Shown: positions 1 to 4,827, counted from the stretch's first letter. The stretch: 6,576 nucleotides of DNA from a bacterium (GCA_030607655.1 JAUWJN010000154.1:1-6576), one strand, 5' to 3'. Translations and numbers: made by a program. The notes: generated by a model from the sequence alone, not told the origin.

Positions 1-286
1 CCTGGCTTATGGCCTGGTATGTATCGTCGCCCATAATCTGTACCTGCCGACCCAGTTCAGCAAACACTACCACTACCCCGGTGTCCTGGCAGAGGGCGAG
101 GCGTTCGGTGCGAGCCACCTGAGCATTCTCAAGCAACTCGTCTAGTATCTGTCGCGCTCGCGGGCTGCTCTCAGTGGTGCGCGCCGCTTGCAGAGCAGCG
201 GTCACCTCATCAGGCAACTCGAAGTTTGCCTTCTGGCATAGGCTGGCCACTGTCTGGCTTATGAGAGAAGATTCAATTTGACGCAT
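1..286 (-). CDS. Class I fumarate hydratase alpha subunit, N-terminal part
   Basis: The first 95 residues are present and the gene runs off the left edge of the window. Class I fumarases reversibly hydrate fumarate to malate with an oxygen-sensitive [4Fe-4S] cluster; in many anaerobes the enzyme is split into alpha and beta chains, and this matches the alpha chain. Visible support is the family block CQDTG at residues 66-70, whose Cys is a cluster ligand in the family, followed by a hydrophobic strand and ELG (77-79). An amphipathic helical N-terminus (residues 1-60) is also typical. The ATG at 286 is the only reasonable start, because an in-frame TAA lies 18 bases upstream, but no clear Shine-Dalgarno sequence precedes it. 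It lies 68 bases downstream of the BON-like gene on the same strand with no obvious terminator between, so co-transcription is likely. The alpha chain of L(+)-tartrate dehydratase is a close relative and cannot be excluded from this fragment. Confidence 0.85.
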   Translation of the reverse strand, partial: MRQIESSLISQTVASLCQKANFELPDEVTAALQAARTTESSPRARQILDELLENAQVARTERLALCQDTGVVVVFAELGRQVQIMGDDTYQAISQ

Positions 287-354
287 AATGTTGGCTTCGG
301 GTTAATACGCATTTGGCCCCGCCGGCGAGTTGCGCACAACAGGGCAGCGACAGG

Positions 355-600
355 TTACGCAATTCTATAGTCGCAGACTACGTCTTTGACTCCCGGTATG
401 TCCTTAATGGCCTCTATTATATTATTCATCGCGTCGCGAAGCTCCACATTCCGGCCCAGGGTGCCACGCAACCGCTTGACTACTCCCCCCAAGTAGATAA
501 CCTGGTTTATACAACTGACGACTAGTAAGGTATTATCAATGGGGTGTTTGTTTATCTCTCGCTCTACCAGCCGGCGCGTTCGCTTATCCTCTATAGGCAT
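355..600 (-). CDS. Small BON-like domain protein
   Basis: This is an 81-residue soluble protein with no signal peptide or membrane segment. The pattern resembles a single BON domain: a charged N-terminal helix (residues 1-18), a strand pair around VIYLGGVV (about 34-41), a second helix (about 52-68), then IPGVKDVVCDYRI near the C-terminus. The 'hydrophobic-hydrophobic-L-G-x-V' strand and the closing 'GV-x-x-V' are the usual BON landmarks. BON domains are known in envelope-stress and lipid-binding proteins (OsmY, BamE neighbours) and in small cytoplasmic proteins of unknown role, so no specific function is claimed. I chose ATG 600 over the in-frame GTG at 609 because GGAGAGGTG sits 6 bases before the ATG, whereas the GTG is itself part of that ribosome site. 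A promoter lies just upstream, and the fumarase alpha gene follows on the same strand. Confidence 0.7.
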   Translation of the reverse strand: MPIEDKRTRRLVEREINKHPIDNTLLVVSCINQVIYLGGVVKRLRGTLGRNVELRDAMNNIIEAIKDIPGVKDVVCDYRIA

Positions 601-606
601 CGCTAT

Positions 607-615
607 CACCTCTCC
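607..615 (-). promoter_or_regulatory. Ribosome binding site of the BON-like gene
   Basis: On the minus strand this reads GGAGAGGTG, 6 bases before ATG 600. It decides the start: the longer frame would begin with the last GTG of this motif and leave no spacing. Confidence 0.6.
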
Positions 616-643
616 GCAGGGGATGGGGCAGTGCTACAATATA

Positions 644-673
644 AGTATACCCGTTTACACCCGCTGAAGTCTA
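644..673 (-). promoter_or_regulatory. Probable sigma-70 type promoter for the BON-like and fumarase genes
   Basis: On the minus strand, TAGACT (-35, bases 668-673) is followed after 18 bases by TATACT (-10, bases 644-649). The -10 matches the consensus at 5 of 6 positions and the -35 at 4 of 6. The predicted transcript would start about 635-638, leaving a leader of roughly 35 bases before ATG 600. The position, in the gap after the metallophosphoesterase gene, suits a separate two-gene transcription unit. This is inferred from sequence only. Confidence 0.4.
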
Positions 674-698
674 CCGGGCTAAGCCAGTAAATCACCCT

Positions 699-1433
699 CT
701 AAATGCCCGAAGATAGACGCCAGGCCATACTGGGCGGCAGTCCGGCGGCGAACATCTTCTGTTGGGCTGCCCGGATATCATATTCAATGCGGTGTACCAC
801 CACTTGCTGCTGTTGGTCATCATAAATAGCGAAGCTGGCCTGGCGGTTACCGTCCCGGGGCTGACCCACAGCGCCAGGATTTATCAGGTATTGGTATCCT
901 GCCTCCATCTCGCAGGTACCTCCCTCCGGATGGGGATGCCGGGAGGGCAGCTCGTCGCCACCGCTATACCTGAACCACTCAGCATAGTGAGTGTGCCCAA
1001 AGAAAGCCAGCGATGTAGACAGCGCCTGGAAGCTATAGTTGGCATCATAGGGAGTAATGGTATAGTAGTCGGGGTCAGGGACCGAACCGTGGCAGAGGGT
1101 GATACCTTTTACCTGGGCCGTCGGCTCCAGGGAGGCCACCCATTGGCTATTCTCCTGGGTAAGTTGCTGACGTGTCCATAATAGGCATGCGCGGGCCTCG
1201 GGATTGAACCAGTCTTCCTTGCCCGGTCGCACTGCTGCCTCGTCATGGTTGCCCCGGATACAGAGTGCCTCAAGTTCCCGAATAGTCTGGCAGCACTCGT
1301 TGGGTGAAGCGCCGTAGCCGACAATGTCGCCCAGGCATAGGTACTGATCAATACGCTCCGGGGCAAGTGCCGTTAGGACTTGCTGAAGAGCAGGTAGATT
1401 TCCATGAATATCGGAGATAATCCCGTAACGCAT
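699..1433 (-). CDS. YfcE/MJ0936-type metallophosphoesterase
   Basis: This 244-residue cytoplasmic protein belongs to the calcineurin-like phosphoesterase superfamily, which hydrolyses phosphomono- or diesters with two metal ions. All metal-site motifs are visible: D8-x-H10 in ISDIHGN, G35-D36 in CLGDIVGYG, G61-N62-H63-D64, C114-H115-G116, and G146-H147-T148-H149. The C-terminal stretch NPGAVGQPRDGN (starting near residue 195) is typical of this subgroup and closes the fold. The length fits the family (about 230-250). The frame stays open about 50 codons further upstream, but that extension is low-complexity, crosses the hairpin region and lacks family similarity. ATG 1433 places the first strand and D-x-H exactly where they belong, with a GAGGAAA ribosome site somewhat far upstream. 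The substrate cannot be told from sequence; members act on cyclic nucleotides, model phosphodiesters or dinucleotide polyphosphates. The gene appears to be transcribed alone. Confidence 0.88.
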   Translation of the reverse strand: MRYGIISDIHGNLPALQQVLTALAPERIDQYLCLGDIVGYGASPNECCQTIRELEALCIRGNHDEAAVRPGKEDWFNPEARACLLWTRQQLTQENSQWVASLEPTAQVKGITLCHGSVPDPDYYTITPYDANYSFQALSTSLAFFGHTHYAEWFRYSGGDELPSRHPHPEGGTCEMEAGYQYLINPGAVGQPRDGNRQASFAIYDDQQQQVVVHRIEYDIRAAQQKMFAAGLPPSMAWRLSSGI

Positions 1434-1549
1434 TATTCTTGGGGTTTCCTCGTGACCTTGCTGGCTGATTGTAGTTCGTGCTAGGCTGACTATGTTCCTT
1501 CTCAGTGGTCTTGCGGAAGGCAGTGAATAGCAATAGTGGGGAGAAAAGT

Positions 1550-1578
1550 AAGGGACAGAGGTTGGCCTCTGTCCCCTT
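1550..1578 (-). terminator. Hairpin after the Met-rich protein gene: terminator or REP-like palindrome
   Basis: A perfect 10-bp stem (GGGACAGAGG at 1552-1561 and its complement at 1566-1575) with a 4-base loop, extended by A/T pairs around one bulged G. Read on the minus strand, the stem is followed by TTACTTTTCT, a fair U-tract, about 45 bases past the stop codon of the gene at 1624-2328. That is a good intrinsic terminator geometry. The GGGGACAGAGG...CCTCTGTCCC theme also resembles dispersed REP-type palindromes mobilised by Y1 transposases, so it may be both. The rest of the 190-base gap (1434-1623) shows no convincing promoter; a TACAAT on the minus strand lacks a -35 partner. Confidence 0.6.
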
Positions 1579-1623
1579 AGGAGCAAGGCTTACAACTACT
1601 TACCTGCGATTTTGGCTGGAGCT

Positions 1624-2328
1624 CTATTGGGGTAGTGGCGGACCAGCGGCACCAAAGGGCGGCGGGCCCGGGGGCCTGAAGTACGGCACTACCTTCAGCA
1701 ACTCCAGGGTTTCGGCATCAAACATATACAACTGCCCGCCTTCGGCCAGGTAGAGTTTGCCTCGCTCTGCCACAATCGTCGGCGCCATCATCCCGCCGGG
1801 TCCCATCATACCTTGTTGCCCCATTCCCGGTTGCCCCATTCCCGGTTGCCCCATGCGCCTCATTTGCTGGAGCTCGCCACGGGGCTCACCCCACTGTTGA
1901 CGCGGTGCTTGCTGTCTTTGGGCCCCCTCACCAAGCTGTCCGGGCTCCTGACGCCGGTACTGTGCCAGTTCTTGATTTGTCTGCTGCATCTGCTGTTGAA
2001 TCTCCCGAATCTCGGCCTGCTTAGCCTCAATGGCCTCGGGGGCAGGCGGTTCAGCATTCTGCAACTCGAATAACTCCCATTGCTTCTCCCGCATCATCAT
2101 TTGCAGGTCACCCAGCCGCCCCCATACTTCTCTGGCCTCGGGACTGGTCTGCAGATGGCCCCGCAGACCAATGGGTTGGCCCATCCTGTATACACCCCAC
2201 AAAGCACCTGTTGGCGGTGCCGTTGGACCTGTGCCTTCGGTGCGAAAGGGCAGGGCCGCCGCCGCGCCGGCGAGAGTCACCAGTGCCAATAGTCCCACCG
2301 CTGTTACTACCGTTGCTATCTTCTGCAT
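1624..2328 (-). CDS. Exported coiled-coil protein with Met/Gly-rich repeats
   Basis: A 234-residue protein not assigned to a named family. Residues 1-25 form a signal peptide: a short charged start, a hydrophobic core (about 5-22), then an Ala-rich region with a plausible cleavage after AAA. Residues about 62-125 are rich in Leu, Glu, Gln and Met and should form a coiled coil, broken by a Pro-rich turn near 93-98; this is reminiscent of periplasmic ZraP/LTXXQ-like proteins. Residues about 156-182 are a Met/Gly/Gln/Pro repeat (MGQPG units), potentially able to bind soft metals such as Cu(I), which is a guess. Residues about 184-215 (GKLYLAEGGQLYMFDAETLELL) look like a single blade-type repeat of PQQ/beta-propeller proteins, and the tail is Pro/Gly-rich. 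The start ATG 2328 has a full AGGAGGTG site 7 bases upstream. The gene is divergent from the membrane protein at 2508 and probably monocistronic. Confidence 0.8.
   Translation of the reverse strand: MQKIATVVTAVGLLALVTLAGAAAALPFRTEGTGPTAPPTGALWGVYRMGQPIGLRGHLQTSPEAREVWGRLGDLQMMMREKQWELFELQNAEPPAPEAIEAKQAEIREIQQQMQQTNQELAQYRRQEPGQLGEGAQRQQAPRQQWGEPRGELQQMRRMGQPGMGQPGMGQQGMMGPGGMMAPTIVAERGKLYLAEGGQLYMFDAETLELLKVVPYFRPPGPPPFGAAGPPLPQ
1816..1854 (-). repeat. 15-bp tandem repeat coding for MGQPG units
   Basis: TTGCCCCATTCCCGG occurs twice in direct, identical succession (1816-1830, 1831-1845), with a third partial copy (1846-1854). On the minus strand it encodes the Met-Gly-Gln-Pro-Gly repeats of the exported protein. 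The identity at the DNA level, not only the protein level, points to recent slippage duplication. Confidence 0.85.
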
Positions 2329-2335
2329 CTGCTGT

Positions 2336-2343
2336 CACCTCCT
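2336..2343 (-). promoter_or_regulatory. Strong ribosome binding site of the Met-rich protein gene
   Basis: AGGAGGTG on the minus strand, 7 bases before ATG 2328. It is a near-perfect anti-16S match and suggests high translation, consistent with an abundant envelope protein. Confidence 0.75.
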
Positions 2344-2448
2344 GAAATAGTGTACAATTCACCTACACAGACGTTTCCTCACCCCTGGTAGTTCACCTTT
2401 TCAGCAGTTTCCAATTGTGTCAAGCCCCAGCGGTACGCACGACTCCTC

Positions 2449-2477
2449 TTGACTAAGCACGGTGCCTGGATTATAGT
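2449..2477 (+). promoter_or_regulatory. Sigma-70 type promoter of the membrane protein gene at 2508
   Basis: TTGACT (2449-2454), a 17-base spacer, then TATAGT (2472-2477): 5 of 6 and 5 of 6 to consensus with ideal spacing. Transcription should begin near 2484, giving a leader of only about 24 bases. The -10 box and start region are covered by the palindrome at 2473-2489. Confidence 0.65.
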
Positions 2478-2498
2478 TAAGTTAACTATTATCGACAG
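2470..2498 (-). promoter_or_regulatory. Possible divergent promoter for the Met-rich protein gene
   Basis: On the minus strand a perfect TATAAT (2470-2475) is preceded, 17 bases away, by a poor -35 (CTGTCG, 2493-2498). It overlaps the plus-strand -10 box, so the two promoters would be mutually exclusive and share the palindrome. The leader to ATG 2328 would be about 135 bases. The weak -35 makes this uncertain unless an activator helps. Confidence 0.25.
2473..2489. promoter_or_regulatory. Perfect 17-bp palindrome, candidate operator
   Basis: ATAGTTAA-G-TTAACTAT: two 8-base arms in perfect inverted symmetry about one base. It overlaps the plus-strand -10 box and the expected transcription start, where a bound dimeric repressor would block initiation. 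It also lies in the spacer of the possible minus-strand promoter. With a single-base centre it is unlikely to be an RNA hairpin, so DNA binding is the better reading. The regulator is not encoded in this window. Confidence 0.5.
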
Positions 2499-2507
2499 AG
2501 ACGGCCA

Positions 2508-2819
2508 ATGAGAGGCTCCTGGCGAAAACTGCTAATCTACATAGTGGGCCTAATAATGGTGGGCAGCGCTATATGGCTGGGAATACGACTAGCCTTCCCA
2601 CGCCAGCCGGGGCGGGTAACAATACAGCCGGCTTCCCAAGGGATACTGAGTCGCTTATGGGGAAGACCTGGGAGTTCGGAGGTGGCTACTTCCTACGAAA
2701 TGGATCAGGAGAGTGGCGCTATCCGAGTAACTCACAAAGATAGCACTGGCCAGGAGCATAAGTATGAGGTCTGGGCCACCGAGACGGGCTGGGTAGTACA
2801 CGAACTGCCCGAGGAGTAG
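2508..2819 (+). CDS. Single-pass membrane protein of unknown function
   Basis: This 103-residue protein is not recognised. Residues 1-7 are basic, about 8-30 form one hydrophobic membrane segment (positive-inside rule gives N-in), and the remaining 70 residues should lie outside the membrane. Residues about 58-100 alternate hydrophobic and polar residues (SYEMDQESGAIRVTH, then HKYEVWATETGWVVHELP), suggesting a small beta-sheet domain with two Trp in the last strands. There are no cysteines and no lipobox. The start at ATG 2508 follows directly from the promoter at 2449-2477, but no good Shine-Dalgarno is present in the short leader (only GAGA). The gene is convergent with rpsR, 47 bases away, and no strong terminator is visible in that gap. 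Its reality rests on the matching promoter, the coherent membrane topology and the absence of a better frame. Confidence 0.65.
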   Translation: MRGSWRKLLIYIVGLIMVGSAIWLGIRLAFPRQPGRVTIQPASQGILSRLWGRPGSSEVATSYEMDQESGAIRVTHKDSTGQEHKYEVWATETGWVVHELPEE

Positions 2820-2866
2820 CTTGGTGGTGAATTTATGGCGGCCTATCCGGGGCTTAGCAGTAGCCG

Positions 2867-3115
2867 TCAATTCTGGGTATAGGGCAGCAGGGCAATCTCG
2901 CGGGCACGCTTGATGGCTTGAGCTAGCTGACTTTGATGCCGTCGGCAAACGCCGGCGCGGCGGGCCTTACGGATACGCGCGCGGTCATCAATATAGCCAG
3001 TCAGCAGTCCAATATTCTTGTAGTCAATAACTTCAGCTCCGGGGTGCGCACAAAATCGGCAACTGCGCTTGCGACCGCGGTATTCAGGACGCCGGCTCTG
3101 TCTGGTAGTACGCAC
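2867..3115 (-). CDS. rpsR: Small ribosomal subunit protein bS18
   Basis: At 82 residues the length is normal for bS18, which binds the 16S rRNA platform next to bS6. Diagnostic segments are CRFC (19-22), IDYKNIGLL (30-38), the basic RARIRKARRAG (45-55), and AIKRAREIALLPY (67-79) at the C-terminus. Cysteines 19, 22 and 57 with His60 form a C-x2-C...C-x2-H set, so this is the zinc-binding (C+) form. The start is GTG at 3115: AAGGAG lies 8 bases upstream, and an in-frame ATG-TAA immediately precedes the GTG, so no upstream start is possible. Normally rpsR sits in rpsF-ssb-rpsR-rplI; here it stands alone with its own promoter and a leader of about 75 bases, divergent from efp. It may be the only copy or a paralogue; the window cannot say. 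Confidence 0.95.
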   Translation of the reverse strand: MRTTRQSRRPEYRGRKRSCRFCAHPGAEVIDYKNIGLLTGYIDDRARIRKARRAGVCRRHQSQLAQAIKRAREIALLPYTQN

Positions 3116-3123
3116 TTACATCT

Positions 3124-3129
3124 CTCCTT
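3124..3129 (-). promoter_or_regulatory. Ribosome binding site of rpsR
   Basis: AAGGAG on the minus strand, 8 bases before GTG 3115. It fixes the GTG as start. It lies only 2 bases before a dead-end ATG-TAA that directly precedes the GTG in frame. Confidence 0.75.
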
Positions 3130-3133
3130 GCTA

Positions 3134-3179
3134 GCTGATAACAAACACTCAGCACACTTAAAGCCCCCTAGCGGGGGCT
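3134..3179 (-). promoter_or_regulatory. Structured 5' leader of rpsR with two hairpins
   Basis: Read on the minus strand, the leader first forms AGCCCCC-GCTA-GGGGGCT (3162-3179), a 7-bp very GC-rich stem followed by TTTAAGTG. It then forms GCTGA-(10 bases)-TCAGC (3134-3153), ending about 4 bases before the Shine-Dalgarno. The first stem could act as a weak terminator/attenuator, the second could affect access to the ribosome site. Ribosomal protein leaders, including bS6:bS18-binding ones, are known in bacteria, but I do not see enough of that consensus to name this one. Confidence 0.45.
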
Positions 3180-3197
3180 ACGGCTTACCGTAAATGG

Positions 3198-3226
3198 AGT
3201 ATAGCAGATGCCGCCGACATAGTCAA
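3198..3226 (-). promoter_or_regulatory. Sigma-70 type promoter of rpsR
   Basis: On the minus strand TTGACT (3221-3226), a 17-base spacer, then TATACT (3198-3203). Both boxes match consensus at 5 of 6 positions with ideal spacing. The transcription start should be near 3191, giving a leader of about 75 bases to GTG 3115. Confidence 0.7.
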
Positions 3227-3278
3227 GTCGTGGCGACGAACACTGCATATCTTATGATCACCACCAGGCAGTTGCGGT

Positions 3279-3307
3279 TTGACTTTTCCTGCTAGATGTT
3301 GTAGACT
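3279..3307 (+). promoter_or_regulatory. Promoter of the efp-acc-nusB operon
   Basis: TTGACT (3279-3284), a 17-base spacer, then TAGACT (3302-3307): 5 of 6 and 4 of 6 to consensus. Start of transcription is expected near 3314, which leaves about 56 bases before the TTG start of efp. It diverges from the rpsR promoter, with 52 bases between the two -35 boxes and no clear operator there. Confidence 0.5.
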
Positions 3308-3354
3308 TCATCCAGGTGGCAAGCACTCCGGCGAGGGTGTTTTTCCATCAAAGT

Positions 3355-3360
3355 GGGAGG
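3355..3360 (+). promoter_or_regulatory. Ribosome binding site that sets the efp TTG start
   Basis: GGGAGG, 9 bases before TTG 3370. The only other in-frame candidate, GTG 3316, lies next to the predicted transcription start and has no ribosome site, so this motif decides the start. Confidence 0.65.
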
Positions 3361-3369
3361 TTTACGGAG

Positions 3370-3930
3370 TTGATTTTGACGTTGGATCTTAAGCCGGGCC
3401 ATACTATTGAGTTGGATGGCCGCGTAATGCAGGTAGTCTCGGCCGAGCGGCACAAGACCGTGGGGCGAGGCGCCGGGATGGTGCGCACCAAGCTAAGAGA
3501 CATTCATACCGGCAACATATATGAGAAGACATTCCGCTCTACCGAAAAAGTAGCCGACGCCTTCGTGGAGCACCGCGAACATCAGTATCTGTACAACGAC
3601 GCCGCCAGCTACTACTTTATGGATACCGAGAACTATGAGCAAGTGCAACTAGTGGCGGAGCAAGTCGGCCAGCAAAGCCGCTGGCTCAAAGAGGGTGAGA
3701 CCGTCACCCTTACCACCTATCAAGGCCGACTCATCGGTATCAAGGTGCCCAATACGGTGGATCGGCAAGTAGAGAAGACCGACCCGGGAGTGCGGGGGGA
3801 TACCGCTCAGGGAGGTAGTAAGCCGGCAGTCATCGAGGGTAATGTTACCGTGGATGTTCCGCTTTTTATCGAGGTAGGAGATGCAATCCGGGTGGATACC
3901 AACACCGCCGAATACGTGGGGCGGGGCTGA
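3370..3930 (+). CDS. efp: Translation elongation factor P
   Basis: This 186-residue protein relieves ribosome stalling at polyproline by entering the E site. The length is exactly that of EF-P when TTG 3370 is the start, and the first residues (MILTLDLKPG) then align with the family N-terminus (MISTNDLRTG type); the longer GTG form adds 18 unrelated residues. The KOW-like domain I (1-65), the OB domain II and the C-terminal OB domain III are all present, the last with the signature GNVTVDVPLFIEVGDAIRVD. The tip loop of domain I reads HKTVGRGAG instead of KPGKG. Arg33 therefore occupies the position that is lysylated in E. coli (Lys34) or aminopentanolated in B. subtilis (Lys32). No modification enzyme gene (epmA, epmB, earP, ymfI) is in view. 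It is the first gene of the operon, with accB 34 bases downstream. Confidence 0.95.
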   Translation: MILTLDLKPGHTIELDGRVMQVVSAERHKTVGRGAGMVRTKLRDIHTGNIYEKTFRSTEKVADAFVEHREHQYLYNDAASYYFMDTENYEQVQLVAEQVGQQSRWLKEGETVTLTTYQGRLIGIKVPNTVDRQVEKTDPGVRGDTAQGGSKPAVIEGNVTVDVPLFIEVGDAIRVDTNTAEYVGRG

Positions 3931-3964
3931 GTAAGCCCGGGGTACTTGATGCTTGGGTAACCAA

Positions 3965-4411
3965 ATGAATCGAGATAGAATAAGAGAACTGATTCAGATA
4001 CTAAAGTCGTCCGCGGCCCAAGAGCTGTCGGTACGCGACGGAGAGCGGATGGTGCGGATTAGGCGCCGGGCTGGAGAGGTGGGTACTAGCCAGGCTCAGC
4101 CTTCAGGCGCCGAAGCCGTAGAAGGGGAGGCGGGAGCCCAGGGACCAGCGGAGGCGACTGTACCAGTGCAAGCTACTCTGGTGGGTCTATTCTACCGCGG
4201 CAGGGGGGTAGGAGCCGAGCCGCTGGTGGAACTGGGTGACCAGGTTGAGGAAGGGCAAGTGGTGGGCACCATTGACGCCCTGCGCCGACTTACCGATGTG
4301 GTCAGTCCGCGGGCAGGCGAAGTTATACAAATGCTGGCCGACGACGGCCAACCCGTGCAATATGGAGAGGTGCTGATGCGACTCAAACCCTCAGAAGGTG
4401 AAGGGTCATGA
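3965..4411 (+). CDS. accB: AccB-like protein (BCCP homologue) lacking the biotinyl lysine
   Basis: A 148-residue homologue of the biotin carboxyl carrier protein of acetyl-CoA carboxylase. The N-terminal helix (MNRDRIRELIQIL) and following strand match AccB. Then comes an Ala/Gly/Glu-rich linker (about 37-67) and a biotinyl-like domain (about 68-142) with LVGLFYRGRGVGAEP, which matches the PMVGTFY-thumb segment specific to AccB, and VELGDQVEEGQ. At the biotin hairpin the E-A-M-K motif reads D104-A105-L106-R107, so the carrier lysine is Arg (CGC codon). The only lysines in the protein are K14 and K141, so no nearby lysine can substitute. As written it cannot carry biotin. ATG 3965 is preferred over TTG 3953 because it matches the family N-terminus, although its ribosome site is poor. 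It lies between efp and accC and overlaps the next gene by ATGA. A scaffold or inhibitory role on carboxylase is inferred. Confidence 0.88.
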   Translation: MNRDRIRELIQILKSSAAQELSVRDGERMVRIRRRAGEVGTSQAQPSGAEAVEGEAGAQGPAEATVPVQATLVGLFYRGRGVGAEPLVELGDQVEEGQVVGTIDALRRLTDVVSPRAGEVIQMLADDGQPVQYGEVLMRLKPSEGEGS

Positions 4412-4800
4412 CGGCCCCCAGGTGGGGGCTAGCAAGTAATCGTTGCGGATTTGCCCTCGTAGAAATCCTTATCGTAATCGTACTTATTGGGTTGCTGGCG
4501 GGCGGATATTTTGCCCTGCGCGCACGAGATGGGCAGGAGGCGGAGCCCCAATTCCCCGGGGAGGCACAGACCCTGCCGGGCAAAGCCATACAAAAGGGCC
4601 AAAGTGTGGAGTGTATGAATAATCTTAATCAGATCCGGCAGATGCTGCAAATCGGGGCTATCGGCACCGGGAAGTACCCGCCGGCACTTGATCCCGAATG
4701 GGGTATACCACCCCGGTGTCCAGTCAGCGGCTACGCGTATGTGTACGACCCGGCTACCGGCCGGGTGTACTGCCCTACTCCCGGCCATGAGAAATACTAA
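4408..4800 (+). CDS. Type IV pilin-like (pseudopilin) protein
   Basis: A 130-residue protein with a class III (prepilin) signal: a short basic leader ending in Gly14, then FALVE with the conserved Glu at mature position 5 (Glu19), followed by an uninterrupted hydrophobic helix (about 15-37). Prepilin peptidase would cut between Gly14 and Phe15. The mature domain has an acidic, Gln/Pro-rich stretch (41-66), a helix starting with Cys69 (CMNNLNQIRQML), and a compact end with Cys104 and Cys122 in RCPVSGYAYVYDPATG...VYCP. This CP...CP arrangement could form a disulphide or a small metal site. Translation is coupled to accB: the ATGA overlap puts its start inside the accB stop, and GAAGG lies just upstream. 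No pilus assembly genes are nearby, so its place in a fatty acid operon is unexplained. The N-terminal class is certain; the role (pilus, secretion or competence) is not. Confidence 0.85.
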   Translation: MTAPRWGLASNRCGFALVEILIVIVLIGLLAGGYFALRARDGQEAEPQFPGEAQTLPGKAIQKGQSVECMNNLNQIRQMLQIGAIGTGKYPPALDPEWGIPPRCPVSGYAYVYDPATGRVYCPTPGHEKY

Positions 4801-4827
4801 GCGCCGGGCTTTCTGAAGGATGCGGTA

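Noticed and set aside
762..1181. 139-codon open frame on the plus strand inside the metallophosphoesterase gene
   Set aside because: It is antisense to a gene with complete catalytic motifs and has no ribosome site or recognisable domain.
1434..1586. N-terminal extension of the metallophosphoesterase
   Set aside because: The open frame continues upstream by chance across the hairpin; the family fold begins at ATG 1433.
2030..2350. 106-codon plus-strand frame opposite the Met-rich protein gene
   Set aside because: Low-complexity, Cys/Arg/Ala-rich translation without a ribosome site; it is antisense to a gene with a clear signal peptide and a strong Shine-Dalgarno.
2418..2423. Perfect TTGACA on the minus strand as a -35 box for the Met-rich protein gene
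   Set aside because: No acceptable -10 box follows at 15-19 bases, so I do not call a promoter here.
2820..2866. Bidirectional terminator between the convergent membrane protein and rpsR genes
   Set aside because: Only weak, interrupted GC stems and no T-run on either strand.
3316..3369. GTG start that would lengthen EF-P by 18 residues
   Set aside because: The added residues do not match EF-P, no ribosome site precedes it, and it lies at the predicted transcription start; TTG 3370 gives the exact family length and N-terminus.
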